Below are positions 34,637-45,264 of a stretch of 64,000 nucleotides of DNA, one piece after another. Both the position numbers and the translations under genes were made by a program. This DNA is from Bacteroidaceae bacterium (GTDB taxonomy: Bacteria; Bacteroidota; Bacteroidia; Bacteroidales; Bacteroidaceae). How positions within the stretch are numbered: the stretch's first letter is position 1; every line of letters starts with the position of its first letter. Under the pieces are notes generated by a model. It was not told the origin of the DNA. It saw only the letters and a list, made by a program, of their open reading frames with translations, and did not search any database. The stretch covers positions 1 to 64,000 of the forward strand of contig JAFSNB010000024.1 in assembly GCA_017447625.1 (NCBI GenBank), given 5' to 3'.

Positions 34637-37600
34637 CTACTTCACCAGAACCTTCTTGCCATTGACAATGTATACTCCGGCTCTCCCCTCCCTAACAGGG
34701 GAGGGGCTGGGGGAGAGGCTCCTTCTTCCGCTCAAGTCATACACCGCGCCAGCCTCATTATACATTGAACATTTATCATTGAACATTGACCATTGGGTAG
34801 GACTTTCTATGCCAGTTGTTACCTCGTTTATTGGGAAGAACTCCTTAACGCCTGCACCGTTAGCGGGGGTGTAGTAAGCTTCGAAGGGACGGACGGGACG
34901 TAGGCTGCGCACGAATACCGAACCGGCAGGATACACAGTTTGGTTCGGTGCCGTGTAAGTGCTGTCGTTCAGCACATAGATCTCGTTATAGGTGCTGTCT
35001 GTATCGTTAATATGCGACCAGCATGGAGTCAGGGCAAAGGCGGCGCACTCCGTCTTCTCGTTGCTAGTAGGCTGCACCGTGACGTTTGTGGCCGAGAAAG
35101 TCACGCTTCCCGTGATATTCCCCGATCCGTACTCCGTGCTGTTCGGCATCGCAAGGATATACGGTTTGTTCGCCTCGATACTCGTGGCCGCCGTGAAGCC
35201 CGTCTCCGGATTCACTTCAGCCAGCCAAAACTTGCTGTAACCTACAGCGTTCGCTCCGAACGGCACAATCTCGACGCTGTCGCAACTGATGCTCTGCACA
35301 TCAAACGGCAACACCAGCGACTCCCATCCGCTTGCCACACCCCTCTGCGTCTCCTTCGAGAAGTTATGCGTATAGGATATATGTTGTGCGGTGAACGGCT
35401 CTGGAATGTACAGCGGCTGATTATCGACAAGCACAACCTCCTCGGCCTGACCGCCACGGATAATGTTCCAACCGTCCACCTCAAAATAACCGTATGCTTT
35501 ATCAGCAACATATAGAAGCCTGTTCTGCTCAGATTCTTGTGCAGCGCAGAATAATTGTGTCAGCGCATTATTGTGTGAAACGTCCAGAGTGGTCAACTGA
35601 TTGGAAGTGCAGTCCAGTAATGTCAGTGAAGTGTTTTGCGAAACGTCTAAAGCTGTCAGTTGATTGGCCATGCATTGCAGCCATGTTAATGCGTTATTAT
35701 GTGAAACGTCCAGAGTCGTTAGCTGATTGGCGTAACACTCAAGTTCTGACAGCGCAGTGTTTTTTGACACATCCAGAGCCGTAAGCTTGTTTACTCTGCA
35801 TCTCAAGTATATCAGTGCAGTGTTCTTCGATACATCCAATTCAGTCAACTGGTTGCTCCCACATTCCAATAATGTCAAAGCTGTGAAGAACTCTATGCCT
35901 TTCAGGCTCTGAATTTCCTTCCCGTTTACATTGATTTCTGTGACAGCTGCAATTTCCTCTTCTGTCAGAACTCCGTCTGAGCCATACTCCTGCTGCAACA
36001 GCCAGTTGCGTAAATTCTCGTCTGGGAAGCTTTCCTCGTTTATGGTTACTTCTCCTCCTGGCTCGCTTCCAGCATATTCACGCCATTCATCGCTATCAGT
36101 ATCATAATAAAGCACAGTCCAGCCTTTTGCCTTTGCGGCTTCCACCTGCAAGGTTGTTATTTCGTTTTGTTCGTTTTCGTTAGGACTGATAACGTAGAAC
36201 AAACCTTTCTCTTCGCCGCTAATTGAGGGCAGGCTTTCCACCAGCGCATTCATTGCCTCATCCTGAATCTGGTTATTATAACAATCCAGATCGGTCAATA
36301 ACGTACATGCGGAAACATCCAAAGTGGTTAGCTGATTTTTGTAACAAGTCAGCACTGTCAGTGAAGAGTTTTTTGAAACATTCAGCGTCGTCAGCTGATT
36401 TCTGTAGCAGCTCAGACGTTCCAATAGCGTGTTTTGTGAGACATTTAGAGTCGTTAATTGATTATCTGTACAGTTTAGCGAAGTCAGTGCAGTGTTTTGT
36501 GAAACGTCCAGTTCAGTCAACTGATTGTATTCGCAAGCTAGCGAAGTCAGTGCAGTGTTTTGTGAAACGTCCAATGCCGTAAGAGTATTATGTCCACATG
36601 AAAGAATTTTTAGGTTAGTGTTATTTGACACGTTCAAATTAGTTAACTGATTGATACCACAGTTTAACTCTGTCAGTGCCACATTCATGGATACGTCTAA
36701 TACAGTAAGCTGATTTATTGCACATCCAAGATTTGTCAGGTTAGTGTTATTTGACACGTCCAAATCAGTCAATAAGTTGTTAGCACAGCGCAAATCTGTC
36801 AATGCCGTGTTTTTCGAAACGTCGAGCGTTGTTAACTGGTTTGAGTTACATGATAGCCCAGTTAGATTTGAATTCTTTGAAACATCCAGTGTCGTCAGTT
36901 GATTGTTATCGCAGAATAGACCACCAAGCGCAGTATTTTTAGATACGTCAATAGTTATCAAATTATTATAGCTACAGCTCACATCCCACAGTTCTGTATT
37001 ATTAGATAAGTTTAACTCTGTTAGCTGATTCCTTTCACAATACAGCCTCTCTAGTGCCGTAAAATATTCAATTCCATTCAGACTTTGAATACCCAAATTA
37101 TAAACAGAGATTGTTTTAACAGCTGCAATCTCCTCCGCCGTCAGTATGCAGTCCGAACCGTACTCCTGTTCCATTAACCAGTTGCGGAAAATCTCGTCCG
37201 GAAAGTTCGTCTCGTTAATAGCAAATATGGTACTGTCATTGGGCAGTTCTGCTTCATTGAGAAAGGATAGTTTATTATTGATATCATCGGCATACCAGAA
37301 GCCGATGTTTCTGCCAACTGACAACGCGCCCCATGGGTTGAAGCTTGACCCAGTCTGTCCCTTACGGGCAATCCCGAACGAGCCGTCCTCGTTGGTAAGC
37401 AAGGAGAACTCGGTGGCTTCGCTATCGGAGGTCACAGTGCAGCAGAAATCGTTATCTAAAGTATCTTTCACTCCAATATAATGTCCACTGTTGCTCCTCA
37501 GTTTGAAACTTTCGGAGTTGCCTATGAGTGCCCACATAGTCTTAAGCGTGTCAGTCGTTACGAGCAGGTCGCCCAAATAGTCACCTTCGGAAATATAAAT

Positions 37601-37738
37601 TAAGCCTCTTTTGAACTTCAGAACATAAAAGGTGCCATCCTCAGACGAATCAGAAAAATAATTCTGGGCATAAGCCGCAAACGGCATAAGGAGAAGTATT
37701 GCAAGAACAATTGTGCGTAGGAGCTCGTTTGCTTTCAT
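34637..37738 (-). CDS. Secreted leucine-rich-repeat protein with two LRR arrays
   Basis: 1033 residues with a signal peptide (ending AYAQ). After an N-terminal beta-rich domain (about 25-165), two arrays of 21-residue LRRs follow the pattern LxCxxNQLTxLDVSxNTAL, 12 full units then 5. Each is preceded by a cap of near-identical form (NFPDEIFRNWLMEQEYGSD and SFPDENLRNWLLQQEYGSD). The C-terminal region resembles the ends of the other giant proteins (YILAMPNS, GSVFVRSLRPVRPFEAY). The tail YDLSGRR...GVYIVNGKKVLVK is split by SLSPSPSPVREGRA from a G/C-rich repeat, and by NGKCSM-like codons from the 7-base repeat. Likely a surface adhesion protein. The 63-base DNA repeats are homogenised, suggesting recombination. 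Confidence 0.85.
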   Translation of the reverse strand: MKANELLRTIVLAILLLMPFAAYAQNYFSDSSEDGTFYVLKFKRGLIYISEGDYLGDLLVTTDTLKTMWALIGNSESFKLRSNSGHYIGVKDTLDNDFCCTVTSDSEATEFSLLTNEDGSFGIARKGQTGSSFNPWGALSVGRNIGFWYADDINNKLSFLNEAELPNDSTIFAINETNFPDEIFRNWLMEQEYGSDCILTAEEIAAVKTISVYNLGIQSLNGIEYFTALERLYCERNQLTELNLSNNTELWDVSCSYNNLITIDVSKNTALGGLFCDNNQLTTLDVSKNSNLTGLSCNSNQLTTLDVSKNTALTDLRCANNLLTDLDVSNNTNLTNLGCAINQLTVLDVSMNVALTELNCGINQLTNLNVSNNTNLKILSCGHNTLTALDVSQNTALTSLACEYNQLTELDVSQNTALTSLNCTDNQLTTLNVSQNTLLERLSCYRNQLTTLNVSKNSSLTVLTCYKNQLTTLDVSACTLLTDLDCYNNQIQDEAMNALVESLPSISGEEKGLFYVISPNENEQNEITTLQVEAAKAKGWTVLYYDTDSDEWREYAGSEPGGEVTINEESFPDENLRNWLLQQEYGSDGVLTEEEIAAVTEINVNGKEIQSLKGIEFFTALTLLECGSNQLTELDVSKNTALIYLRCRVNKLTALDVSKNTALSELECYANQLTTLDVSHNNALTWLQCMANQLTALDVSQNTSLTLLDCTSNQLTTLDVSHNNALTQLFCAAQESEQNRLLYVADKAYGYFEVDGWNIIRGGQAEEVVLVDNQPLYIPEPFTAQHISYTHNFSKETQRGVASGWESLVLPFDVQSISCDSVEIVPFGANAVGYSKFWLAEVNPETGFTAATSIEANKPYILAMPNSTEYGSGNITGSVTFSATNVTVQPTSNEKTECAAFALTPCWSHINDTDSTYNEIYVLNDSTYTAPNQTVYPAGSVFVRSLRPVRPFEAYYTPANGAGVKEFFPINEVTTGIESPTQWSMFNDKCSMYNEAGAVYDLSGRRSLSPSPSPVREGRAGVYIVNGKKVLVK
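34681..34722. repeat. G/C-rich hairpin repeat inside a coding tail (SPSPSPVREG on the minus strand)
   Basis: CTCCCCTCCC and GGGGAGGGG words flank TAACA, followed by CTGGGGGAGAGGCTCC. On the minus strand it encodes LSPSPSPVREGRAG in the C-terminal tail of the LRR protein. Frames of the SPSPxxEG type from such repeats are familiar in Bacteroidetes annotations (from memory). Confidence 0.65.
34763..34797. repeat. 7-base tandem words (TTGAACA, TTTATCA, TTGAACA, TTGACCA) in a coding tail
   Basis: Four consecutive 7-base words of the TTGACCA family lie in the LRR protein gene. On the minus strand they code QWSMFNDKCSMYN, just before its DLSGRR motif. The placement is equivalent to the copy in the gene ending at 24876. 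Confidence 0.8.
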
Positions 37739-38119
37739 ATAAAGGTTTTGTTTTAATTGAGATAAAGAAGAATTGATGGTTTTATTTCGGAGAGGGTAGT
37801 GTTCTTGTTTTTTATGGAAGCACGGGGCAAAGGTACGATTAAGTTTGCGAAATGCAAAAGAAAACTCAGAAAAATAAAGTTCGTAACTGATGGCGCCGAT
37901 GCAAACGGAACAAACCGAAACGTCCGACAGCGTATCCGCAGTGATTACATCCTTTTGGCTGTTACTTTTTTTGTGCCACTAATGTACATATATTAATTAT
38001 ATAGGGAACAACAGCAGGTGTATTTTTATTAAATAGTAGCAAAAATAGTTCATATTGTCTCATTTTTATGTCCAAAACTTGTAGCGTATGACGATTTGTC
38101 TTATCTTTGCCACGAAATT
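37739..38119. promoter_or_regulatory. Divergent promoter region; -7 box TACCTTTG (minus) at 37828-37835
   Basis: This 381-base gap separates the leftward LRR gene and the rightward GH2 gene. TACCTTTG on the minus strand at 37828-37835 lies about 90 bases before the LRR start. The plus-strand box is at 38102-38109. The open frame at 37799-37996 has no supporting signals and is not called. No other structure was seen. Confidence 0.6.
38102..38109 (+). promoter_or_regulatory. -7 element TATCTTTG of the GH2 operon
   Basis: TATCTTTG followed by CCACG lies 10 bases before the ATG at 38120. The leader would be a handful of bases. A TTG at 38096 lies upstream of the box and is therefore not a usable start. 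Confidence 0.65.
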
Positions 38120-41100
38120 ATGTGCAATCAAACTTATAAATTCAAACCATCATCCGTAAGTCGGAAGTTATTCATCGCCTTGTTGCTTGTGCTCGTTGCT
38201 GGCATACAGACCGTAGATGGCGTGGAGCGTAAAAAACTCAATTTCAACGCTGAATGGCTGTTGTATGTAGGCGATGAGCCTGAAGCCACCAAGGTTTCCT
38301 TCATAGACAGCCAGTGGAAACAGGTGACTCTACCATATGCCTTCAATGGTGACGAGGCTTTCCGTAAGGATATTGTCGATCTGACAGATACCATCTGTTG
38401 GTATCGCAAGCATTTCAGGTTGACCAAAGAAGATTTGCTGGGCAAAGTGTTCATAGAGTTTGAGGGTGTTCGCCAAGGGGCAGACTTCTACCTAAACGGC
38501 CATCATCTGGGTTTCAGCGAGAACGGAGTCATGGCCTGCGGTTTCGATTTGACTCCATATATCAAGGAGGGAGAGAACGTACTGTCTGTGCGTTGCGACA
38601 ATAGTTGGACGTACCGCTCACGTGAGTTTAACAGTCGTTATCAGTGGAACGACCGAAACTTCAATGCCAACTATGGTGGCATACCCAAGAACGTCTATCT
38701 GCACATCACTGGCAAGCTCTACCAGACTCTGCCCCTTTATTCGAATCTTGGCACGACGGGCACGTATGTCTATGCCACTGATTTTGACATAGCTAAACGC
38801 TATGCGACCATTCATGCCGAGTCAGAGGTGAGAAACGAGAGCACGAAGGCACGTACATTCCATATGGAAATGCTTGTGCGCGACCCGGAAGGCAAAATGA
38901 AAATCTTCACTATGTCTGCTCCTGTCACTTTGCAACCTGGGGAAACTCGCATCCTATGGACTGCCAACACAGCCCACGACCTTCATTTCTGGTCGTGGGG
39001 CTATGGCTATCTCTACACCGTAGAGACCTCACTTGTGGAAAATGATGTGGAGATTGATAAGGTCATCACCCGTACCGGTTTCCGCAAGACCCGTTTCGGC
39101 GAAGGGAGAATCTGTCTCAACGACCGTGTCTTGATGGTTCATGGCTACGCGCAGCGCACCTCCAACGAATGGCCTGGAGTGGGACTGTCCGTTCCTGCTT
39201 GGCTCAGCGATTACTCCAATGGTCTGATGGTGGAGTCAGGTGCCAATATGGTACGTTGGATGCACGTCACACCGTGGAAACAGGACATCGAGTCGTGCGA
39301 CCGCGTTGGTCTGCCGCAGGCGATGCCCGCAGGCGATGCCGAAAAAGACGTTGAGGGTCCACGTTGGGAGCAACGCAAGGCTCTGATGCGCGATGCCATC
39401 ATCTACAACCGCAACAATCCCTCCATACTTTTCTATGAGAGCGGCAACGAGAGCATCAGCCGCGAGCATATGCTAGAGATGAAGTCCATCCGCGATCAAT
39501 ACGACCCGCATGGCGGCCGCGCCATAGGCAGTCGTGAGATGCTCGACATTGACGAAGCAGAATATGGTGGTGAGATGCTTTACATCAACAAGTCAAAGAA
39601 GCACCCTATGTGGGCGATGGAATATTGTCGCGACGAGGGCCTGCGCAAGTACTGGGACGAATGGAGCTATCCCTGCCATCGAGAGGGCGACGGCCCGCTC
39701 TATCGCGGCAAGCCTGCCACTGAGTACAACCACAATATGGATCAGTTTGCCATTGAGATGGTGCGTCGCTGGTACGACTATTGGCGTGAGCGTCCCGGTA
39801 CCGGTACTCGAGTTTCCAGCGGCGGGGTGAAGATCGTCTTCTCTGACACCAATACCCATCATCGTGGTGAGTCCAACTATCGCACCAGCGGTGTGGTTGA
39901 CGCTATGCGCATTCCCAAGGATGCTTTCTTTGCCCATCAGGTGATGTGGAACGGGTGGGTCGAGCCTGAGACCCCGATGACCTATATTATCGGACATTGG
40001 AATTATGAAACGTCTGTTGCCAAGCCTGTCTATGTGGTTTCAACAGCCGACGAGGTGGAACTGTTTCTGAATGGACGGTCGTTGGGTAAAGGCAAACAAA
40101 GTTATCGTTATCTCTTCACTTTTGAGAATGTTCCTTTTGAACCAGGAATCCTTGAAGCCGTTGCTTCCGACGGTGGCCGATACAAACTGGAGACAGCTGG
40201 TGAGCCTTATCGGTTGAAACTTACGGCAATCGAGAATCCCGAAGGCACAAAGGCTGACGCAGCAGATATGGTGCTTTTCCAAGTTGAGGTCGTGGATAAA
40301 CAGGAACGTCGCTGTCCGCTGGACGACCGCATGGTGACTTTTGATCTTCAAGGCGAGGCCACGTGGATCGGAGGAATTGCTACTCGCAATAACAAGCAAC
40401 TACAGCGCCCCGATGAGAATCGTCCGGCCGGACTCCTCGATGCCGCCGCAACAAAGAACGTCTCAGACAATTATGTCGGTGCTATGTCATTGCCAGTGGA
40501 GTGCGGCGTGAACCGCGTCCTTGTTCGCACCACTGCAAAAGCCGGCAAAATCCGCCTCACAGCCGTTGCAGAAGGAGTGAAGCGTGCTAGTATTGTCGTG
40601 AAGAGTAAAAAGAAAAAAGAAAACGATAATAGTCAATTATTAATTATCAAAGGAAAATTAAATAGGGGAGAGACCCCACTCACCCCTTCCTATATAGAGC
40701 AAGGAAGAAGCATTGAGATAGCCTCTGCCCGAGCCGGCTTTGACAGCGAACACGCCGCCCGCAGTTTCGACGACAACGAACTCTCAGAGTGGAAGAACGA
40801 TGGACGGCTTTCATCGGCTTGGATTACCTATCAACTCAGGGAAAAGACCGTAGTGGATGACATTAGTCTAAAGCTTACCGGTTGGCGTTTGCGCAGTTAC
40901 CCACTTGAGATCTTTGCAGGCGATACGCTCATATGGAGCGGTGAGACTGAGCGCAGTTTGGGCTACGTTCATCTCATACCCGCAATACGGGTGAAAACAG
41001 ATGAAATCACCATCCGATTGAAAGGAGCCGGTAAGGATGAGGATGCCTTTGGCGGTATTGTAGAGGTGACAGAACCCGCAGCAGGCGAGCTTGATCTCTT

Positions 41101-41227
41101 CAAAGCCGAAAACGGCGAGAAGACCAAGAACGAACTGCGCATCGTAGAAATAGAATTCATCTCCAACGACTCGCAAACTCATTTACACTCAACCTCACTC
41201 TTTACTCCATGGGCAGGACAAAACTAA
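38120..41227 (+). CDS. Glycoside hydrolase family 2 enzyme with C-terminal discoidin-like domain
   Basis: 1035 residues from MCNQTYKF, with a signal or anchor segment (KLFIALLLVLVAG). The GH2 sugar-binding, Ig-like and TIM-barrel domains are in order. The acid/base is Glu444 in FYESGNESIS. The nucleophile is probably the Glu of WAMEYCRDEG. After the GH2 core come Ig-like domains (about 640-830) and a discoidin/F5-8-like domain (about 870-995, WITYQLREKTVVDDISLKL). The linker SKKKKENDNSQLLIIKGKLNRGETPLTPSY is low complexity and derives from AATTATTAATTATCAAAGG words plus a GGGGAGAGACCCC element, another repeat insertion. A beta-galactosidase or related exo-activity is inferred. It is first in an operon with GH10-CE1 (30-base gap) and the phosphoesterase. 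Confidence 0.85.
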   Translation: MCNQTYKFKPSSVSRKLFIALLLVLVAGIQTVDGVERKKLNFNAEWLLYVGDEPEATKVSFIDSQWKQVTLPYAFNGDEAFRKDIVDLTDTICWYRKHFRLTKEDLLGKVFIEFEGVRQGADFYLNGHHLGFSENGVMACGFDLTPYIKEGENVLSVRCDNSWTYRSREFNSRYQWNDRNFNANYGGIPKNVYLHITGKLYQTLPLYSNLGTTGTYVYATDFDIAKRYATIHAESEVRNESTKARTFHMEMLVRDPEGKMKIFTMSAPVTLQPGETRILWTANTAHDLHFWSWGYGYLYTVETSLVENDVEIDKVITRTGFRKTRFGEGRICLNDRVLMVHGYAQRTSNEWPGVGLSVPAWLSDYSNGLMVESGANMVRWMHVTPWKQDIESCDRVGLPQAMPAGDAEKDVEGPRWEQRKALMRDAIIYNRNNPSILFYESGNESISREHMLEMKSIRDQYDPHGGRAIGSREMLDIDEAEYGGEMLYINKSKKHPMWAMEYCRDEGLRKYWDEWSYPCHREGDGPLYRGKPATEYNHNMDQFAIEMVRRWYDYWRERPGTGTRVSSGGVKIVFSDTNTHHRGESNYRTSGVVDAMRIPKDAFFAHQVMWNGWVEPETPMTYIIGHWNYETSVAKPVYVVSTADEVELFLNGRSLGKGKQSYRYLFTFENVPFEPGILEAVASDGGRYKLETAGEPYRLKLTAIENPEGTKADAADMVLFQVEVVDKQERRCPLDDRMVTFDLQGEATWIGGIATRNNKQLQRPDENRPAGLLDAAATKNVSDNYVGAMSLPVECGVNRVLVRTTAKAGKIRLTAVAEGVKRASIVVKSKKKKENDNSQLLIIKGKLNRGETPLTPSYIEQGRSIEIASARAGFDSEHAARSFDDNELSEWKNDGRLSSAWITYQLREKTVVDDISLKLTGWRLRSYPLEIFAGDTLIWSGETERSLGYVHLIPAIRVKTDEITIRLKGAGKDEDAFGGIVEVTEPAAGELDLFKAENGEKTKNELRIVEIEFISNDSQTHLHSTSLFTPWAGQN
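40660..40710. repeat. Repeat element inside the GH2 linker (GGGGAGAGACCCC type)
   Basis: GGGGAGAGACCCCACTCACCCC followed by TTCC and an AAGGAAG complement lies in the coding region between the Ig-like and discoidin-like parts. It encodes RGETPLTPSY. Composition and palindromy match the other G/C-rich elements of the window. Confidence 0.5.
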
Positions 41228-43450
<2,223 letters not shown>

Positions 43451-43455
43451 TGAAG

Positions 43456-44550
43456 ATGAATCTGTGGTTCTTGCTTATACTGGCAATTCCGCTGTTGGGC
43501 GTAGCGTATGTCAGCTGGCACGTGTGGGTACTGCTGCCGCTGGCAAACATGTGGAAAGCCACGATAATAGCGGCGGGCGTAGTCTGCTTCTTCATGCTTT
43601 TCCTCGATCTGAGCGGAACGCTGGACAAGCTGCCTCTGCCTCTCGCCCGAGTATTGTATGAGATAGGTACCTCTTCGATAATCGTATTGCTCTATGTGGT
43701 GATGGCGTTCCTCGTCCTCGATGCGGGACGCCTTCTCCACCTTGTGCCGCGCAGCTGGCTCTTCCAGAACGGGGTCACGGCGGCAGCCCTCTGCGGCCTA
43801 CTCTTCACCCTGTTCCTCTGCGCGCATATTCATTATAAGAACAAGGTGCGCGTGCCGCTCGAGTTGGAGACATCGAAGCCGCTCTCTAAGGACTACACTC
43901 TGGTGATGGCCAGCGACCTGCATCTGGGCTACCACAACACCCGCCGCGAGCTGGCCCGCTGGATAGACCTCATAAATGTCGAAAAGCCCGACCTCGTCCT
44001 CATAGCCGGAGACATAATCGACCTAAGCGTCCACCCCCTGCTTCAGGAAGATATGGCCGCCGAGTTCCGCCGCCTGCAGGCTCCCGTTTACGCCTGTCTG
44101 GGCAATCATGAGTACTACAGCGGCGAACCGCGCGCTCACCAGTTCTACCTCGATGCCGGAATACATCTGTTGCGGGACTCATGTGCTGTGGTCGGCGACT
44201 TCTGCATAATTGGCCGTGACGACCGCACGAACTTACGGCGCACGCCTCTGCCGCAGCTTTTACAACAGGCCGACCGCAAGAAATACACCATCCTGCTCGA
44301 CCACCAGCCTTACCATCTGGAGCAGGCCGAACGCGCAGGCATAGACCTGCAGCTGAGCGGCCACACTCACGAGGGGCAGGTCTGGCCCGCCTCATGGATC
44401 ACCCACTCGCTCTACGAATGTGCGTGGGGCTCCCACCGGCGCGGCAACACCCGTTACTACGTCTCTTCGGGTCTCGGCATCTGGGGCGGTAAGTTCCGCA
44501 TCGGCACCCAGTCGGAATACGTGGTGGGGAAGGTGAGAGGTATAAATTAA
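43456..44550 (+). CDS. Membrane-anchored metallophosphoesterase
   Basis: 364 residues from ATG 43456. A GTG at 43450 overlapping the upstream stop is the alternative start. Four hydrophobic helices occupy about residues 1-130. The calcineurin-like domain then shows SDLHLGY, AGDIID, LGNHEYY and SGHTHEGQ, the metal-ligand motifs of YkuE/YaeI-type phosphoesterases. Members hydrolyse phosphoesters, in some cases lipid A or UDP-sugar related, but the substrate is unknown here. Placement after the xylanase suggests co-transcription rather than a shared pathway. Confidence 0.85.
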   Translation: MNLWFLLILAIPLLGVAYVSWHVWVLLPLANMWKATIIAAGVVCFFMLFLDLSGTLDKLPLPLARVLYEIGTSSIIVLLYVVMAFLVLDAGRLLHLVPRSWLFQNGVTAAALCGLLFTLFLCAHIHYKNKVRVPLELETSKPLSKDYTLVMASDLHLGYHNTRRELARWIDLINVEKPDLVLIAGDIIDLSVHPLLQEDMAAEFRRLQAPVYACLGNHEYYSGEPRAHQFYLDAGIHLLRDSCAVVGDFCIIGRDDRTNLRRTPLPQLLQQADRKKYTILLDHQPYHLEQAERAGIDLQLSGHTHEGQVWPASWITHSLYECAWGSHRRGNTRYYVSSGLGIWGGKFRIGTQSEYVVGKVRGIN

Positions 44551-44572
44551 CTCAACTTTCGCAAGTTGAGTT
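44549..44572 (+). terminator. Perfect hairpin AACTCAACTT-TCGC-AAGTTGAGTT
   Basis: Ten bases pair perfectly around TCGC, starting within the phosphoesterase stop codon. It lacks a T tract. It could be a terminator or one of the short interspersed palindromes of this genome, since AGTTGAG words recur at 44712-44722. Confidence 0.6.
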
Positions 44573-44726
44573 GAAAGGAATAGAAAGGAATGGAAATGAA
44601 ATTAAAAGGAATAGAAAGGGCGATACTCACGAGCAATGACATTTGTCCCTTTAACTTCCAAGCGGTCAAAGACCGCGATAACTTCTCTTAAACCTCCCTT
44701 TAACTTCTATAAAAGTTGAGCCAAAA
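44573..44726. repeat. Intergenic GGAATAGAAAGG words and a GCGGTCAAAGACCGC palindrome
   Basis: 44577-44620 repeats GAAAGGAATAGAAAGGAATGG words. A 21-base stretch at 44581-44601 is identical to the start region of the gene at 58534. GCGGTC-AAA-GACCGC near 44665-44680 forms a short perfect hairpin. CTTTAACTTC words lead up to the next gene. Confidence 0.7.
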
Positions 44727-45002
44727 ATGTACTTCACAGGCATAACAATAGCCATAATGACCTTTCTCACGATAGGCATCTGGCACCCAATCGTCATCAA
44801 GACGGAATACTATTTCGGCACCCGCCCCTGGATCATCTATCTGATTGTGGGTCTCGGGTGCTGCGTGGCGGCTCTCTTCGTCGCCAACATCTATCTCTCG
44901 TCGTTCCTCGGCGTCTTCGGAGCCTCCGCCCTCTGGGGCATCGGCGAGCTCTTCGAACAGAAGAAGCGTGTAGAGAGAGGTTGGTTCCCCAAAAGAAAAT
45001 AG
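44727..45002 (+). CDS. DUF4491 family small membrane protein
   Basis: 91 residues beginning MYFTGITIAIMTFLTIGIWHPIVIKTEYYFG, with three hydrophobic segments (about 1-20, 35-55 and 58-75) and a basic C-terminus (KKRVERGWFPKRK). This pattern matches the DUF4491 family of Bacteroidetes inner-membrane proteins with no assigned function. It stands alone between repeat-rich gaps. The upstream words end AAAGTTGAGCCAAAA just before the ATG. Confidence 0.85.
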   Translation: MYFTGITIAIMTFLTIGIWHPIVIKTEYYFGTRPWIIYLIVGLGCCVAALFVANIYLSSFLGVFGASALWGIGELFEQKKRVERGWFPKRK

Positions 45003-45023
45003 CCCACTACTGACATATTAAAC

Positions 45024-45194
45024 GAACACGGATAACACAGATGCACACGGATTTATCCTTCAACATTAATTGCCATTAATTAACCCGTTAATTTATCATT
45101 AATGGATAATTATATGGACAAATTTATGGTAATTATATGTGAAAATTCCAAGCATCGCGCCAGCAAATCCGTTCAATCCGTTCAATCCGTGTTC
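45024..45194. repeat. Inverted-repeat element GAACACGGAT ... ATCCGTGTTC (copy 2)
   Basis: GAACACGGAT at 45024-45033 has its exact reverse complement at 45185-45194. The right end carries three tandem ATCCGTTCA-like words. The interior (45060-45150) is AT-rich and consists of TTAATTxCCATTAATT words. The ends match the element at 4368-4452, while the interior is different and longer. Confidence 0.75.
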
Positions 45195-45264
45195 AAAAAT
45201 AAACATCGCGCCAGCCCATAAATTGTAAATTGTAAATAGTCAAATCGTAAAATTAGATAAACTC

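Noticed and set aside
37799-37996. Plus-strand open frame of 65 codons between the LRR and GH2 genes
   Set aside because: It overlaps the minus-strand promoter box at 37828-37835, has no ribosome-binding or -7 signal, and its residues show no family pattern.
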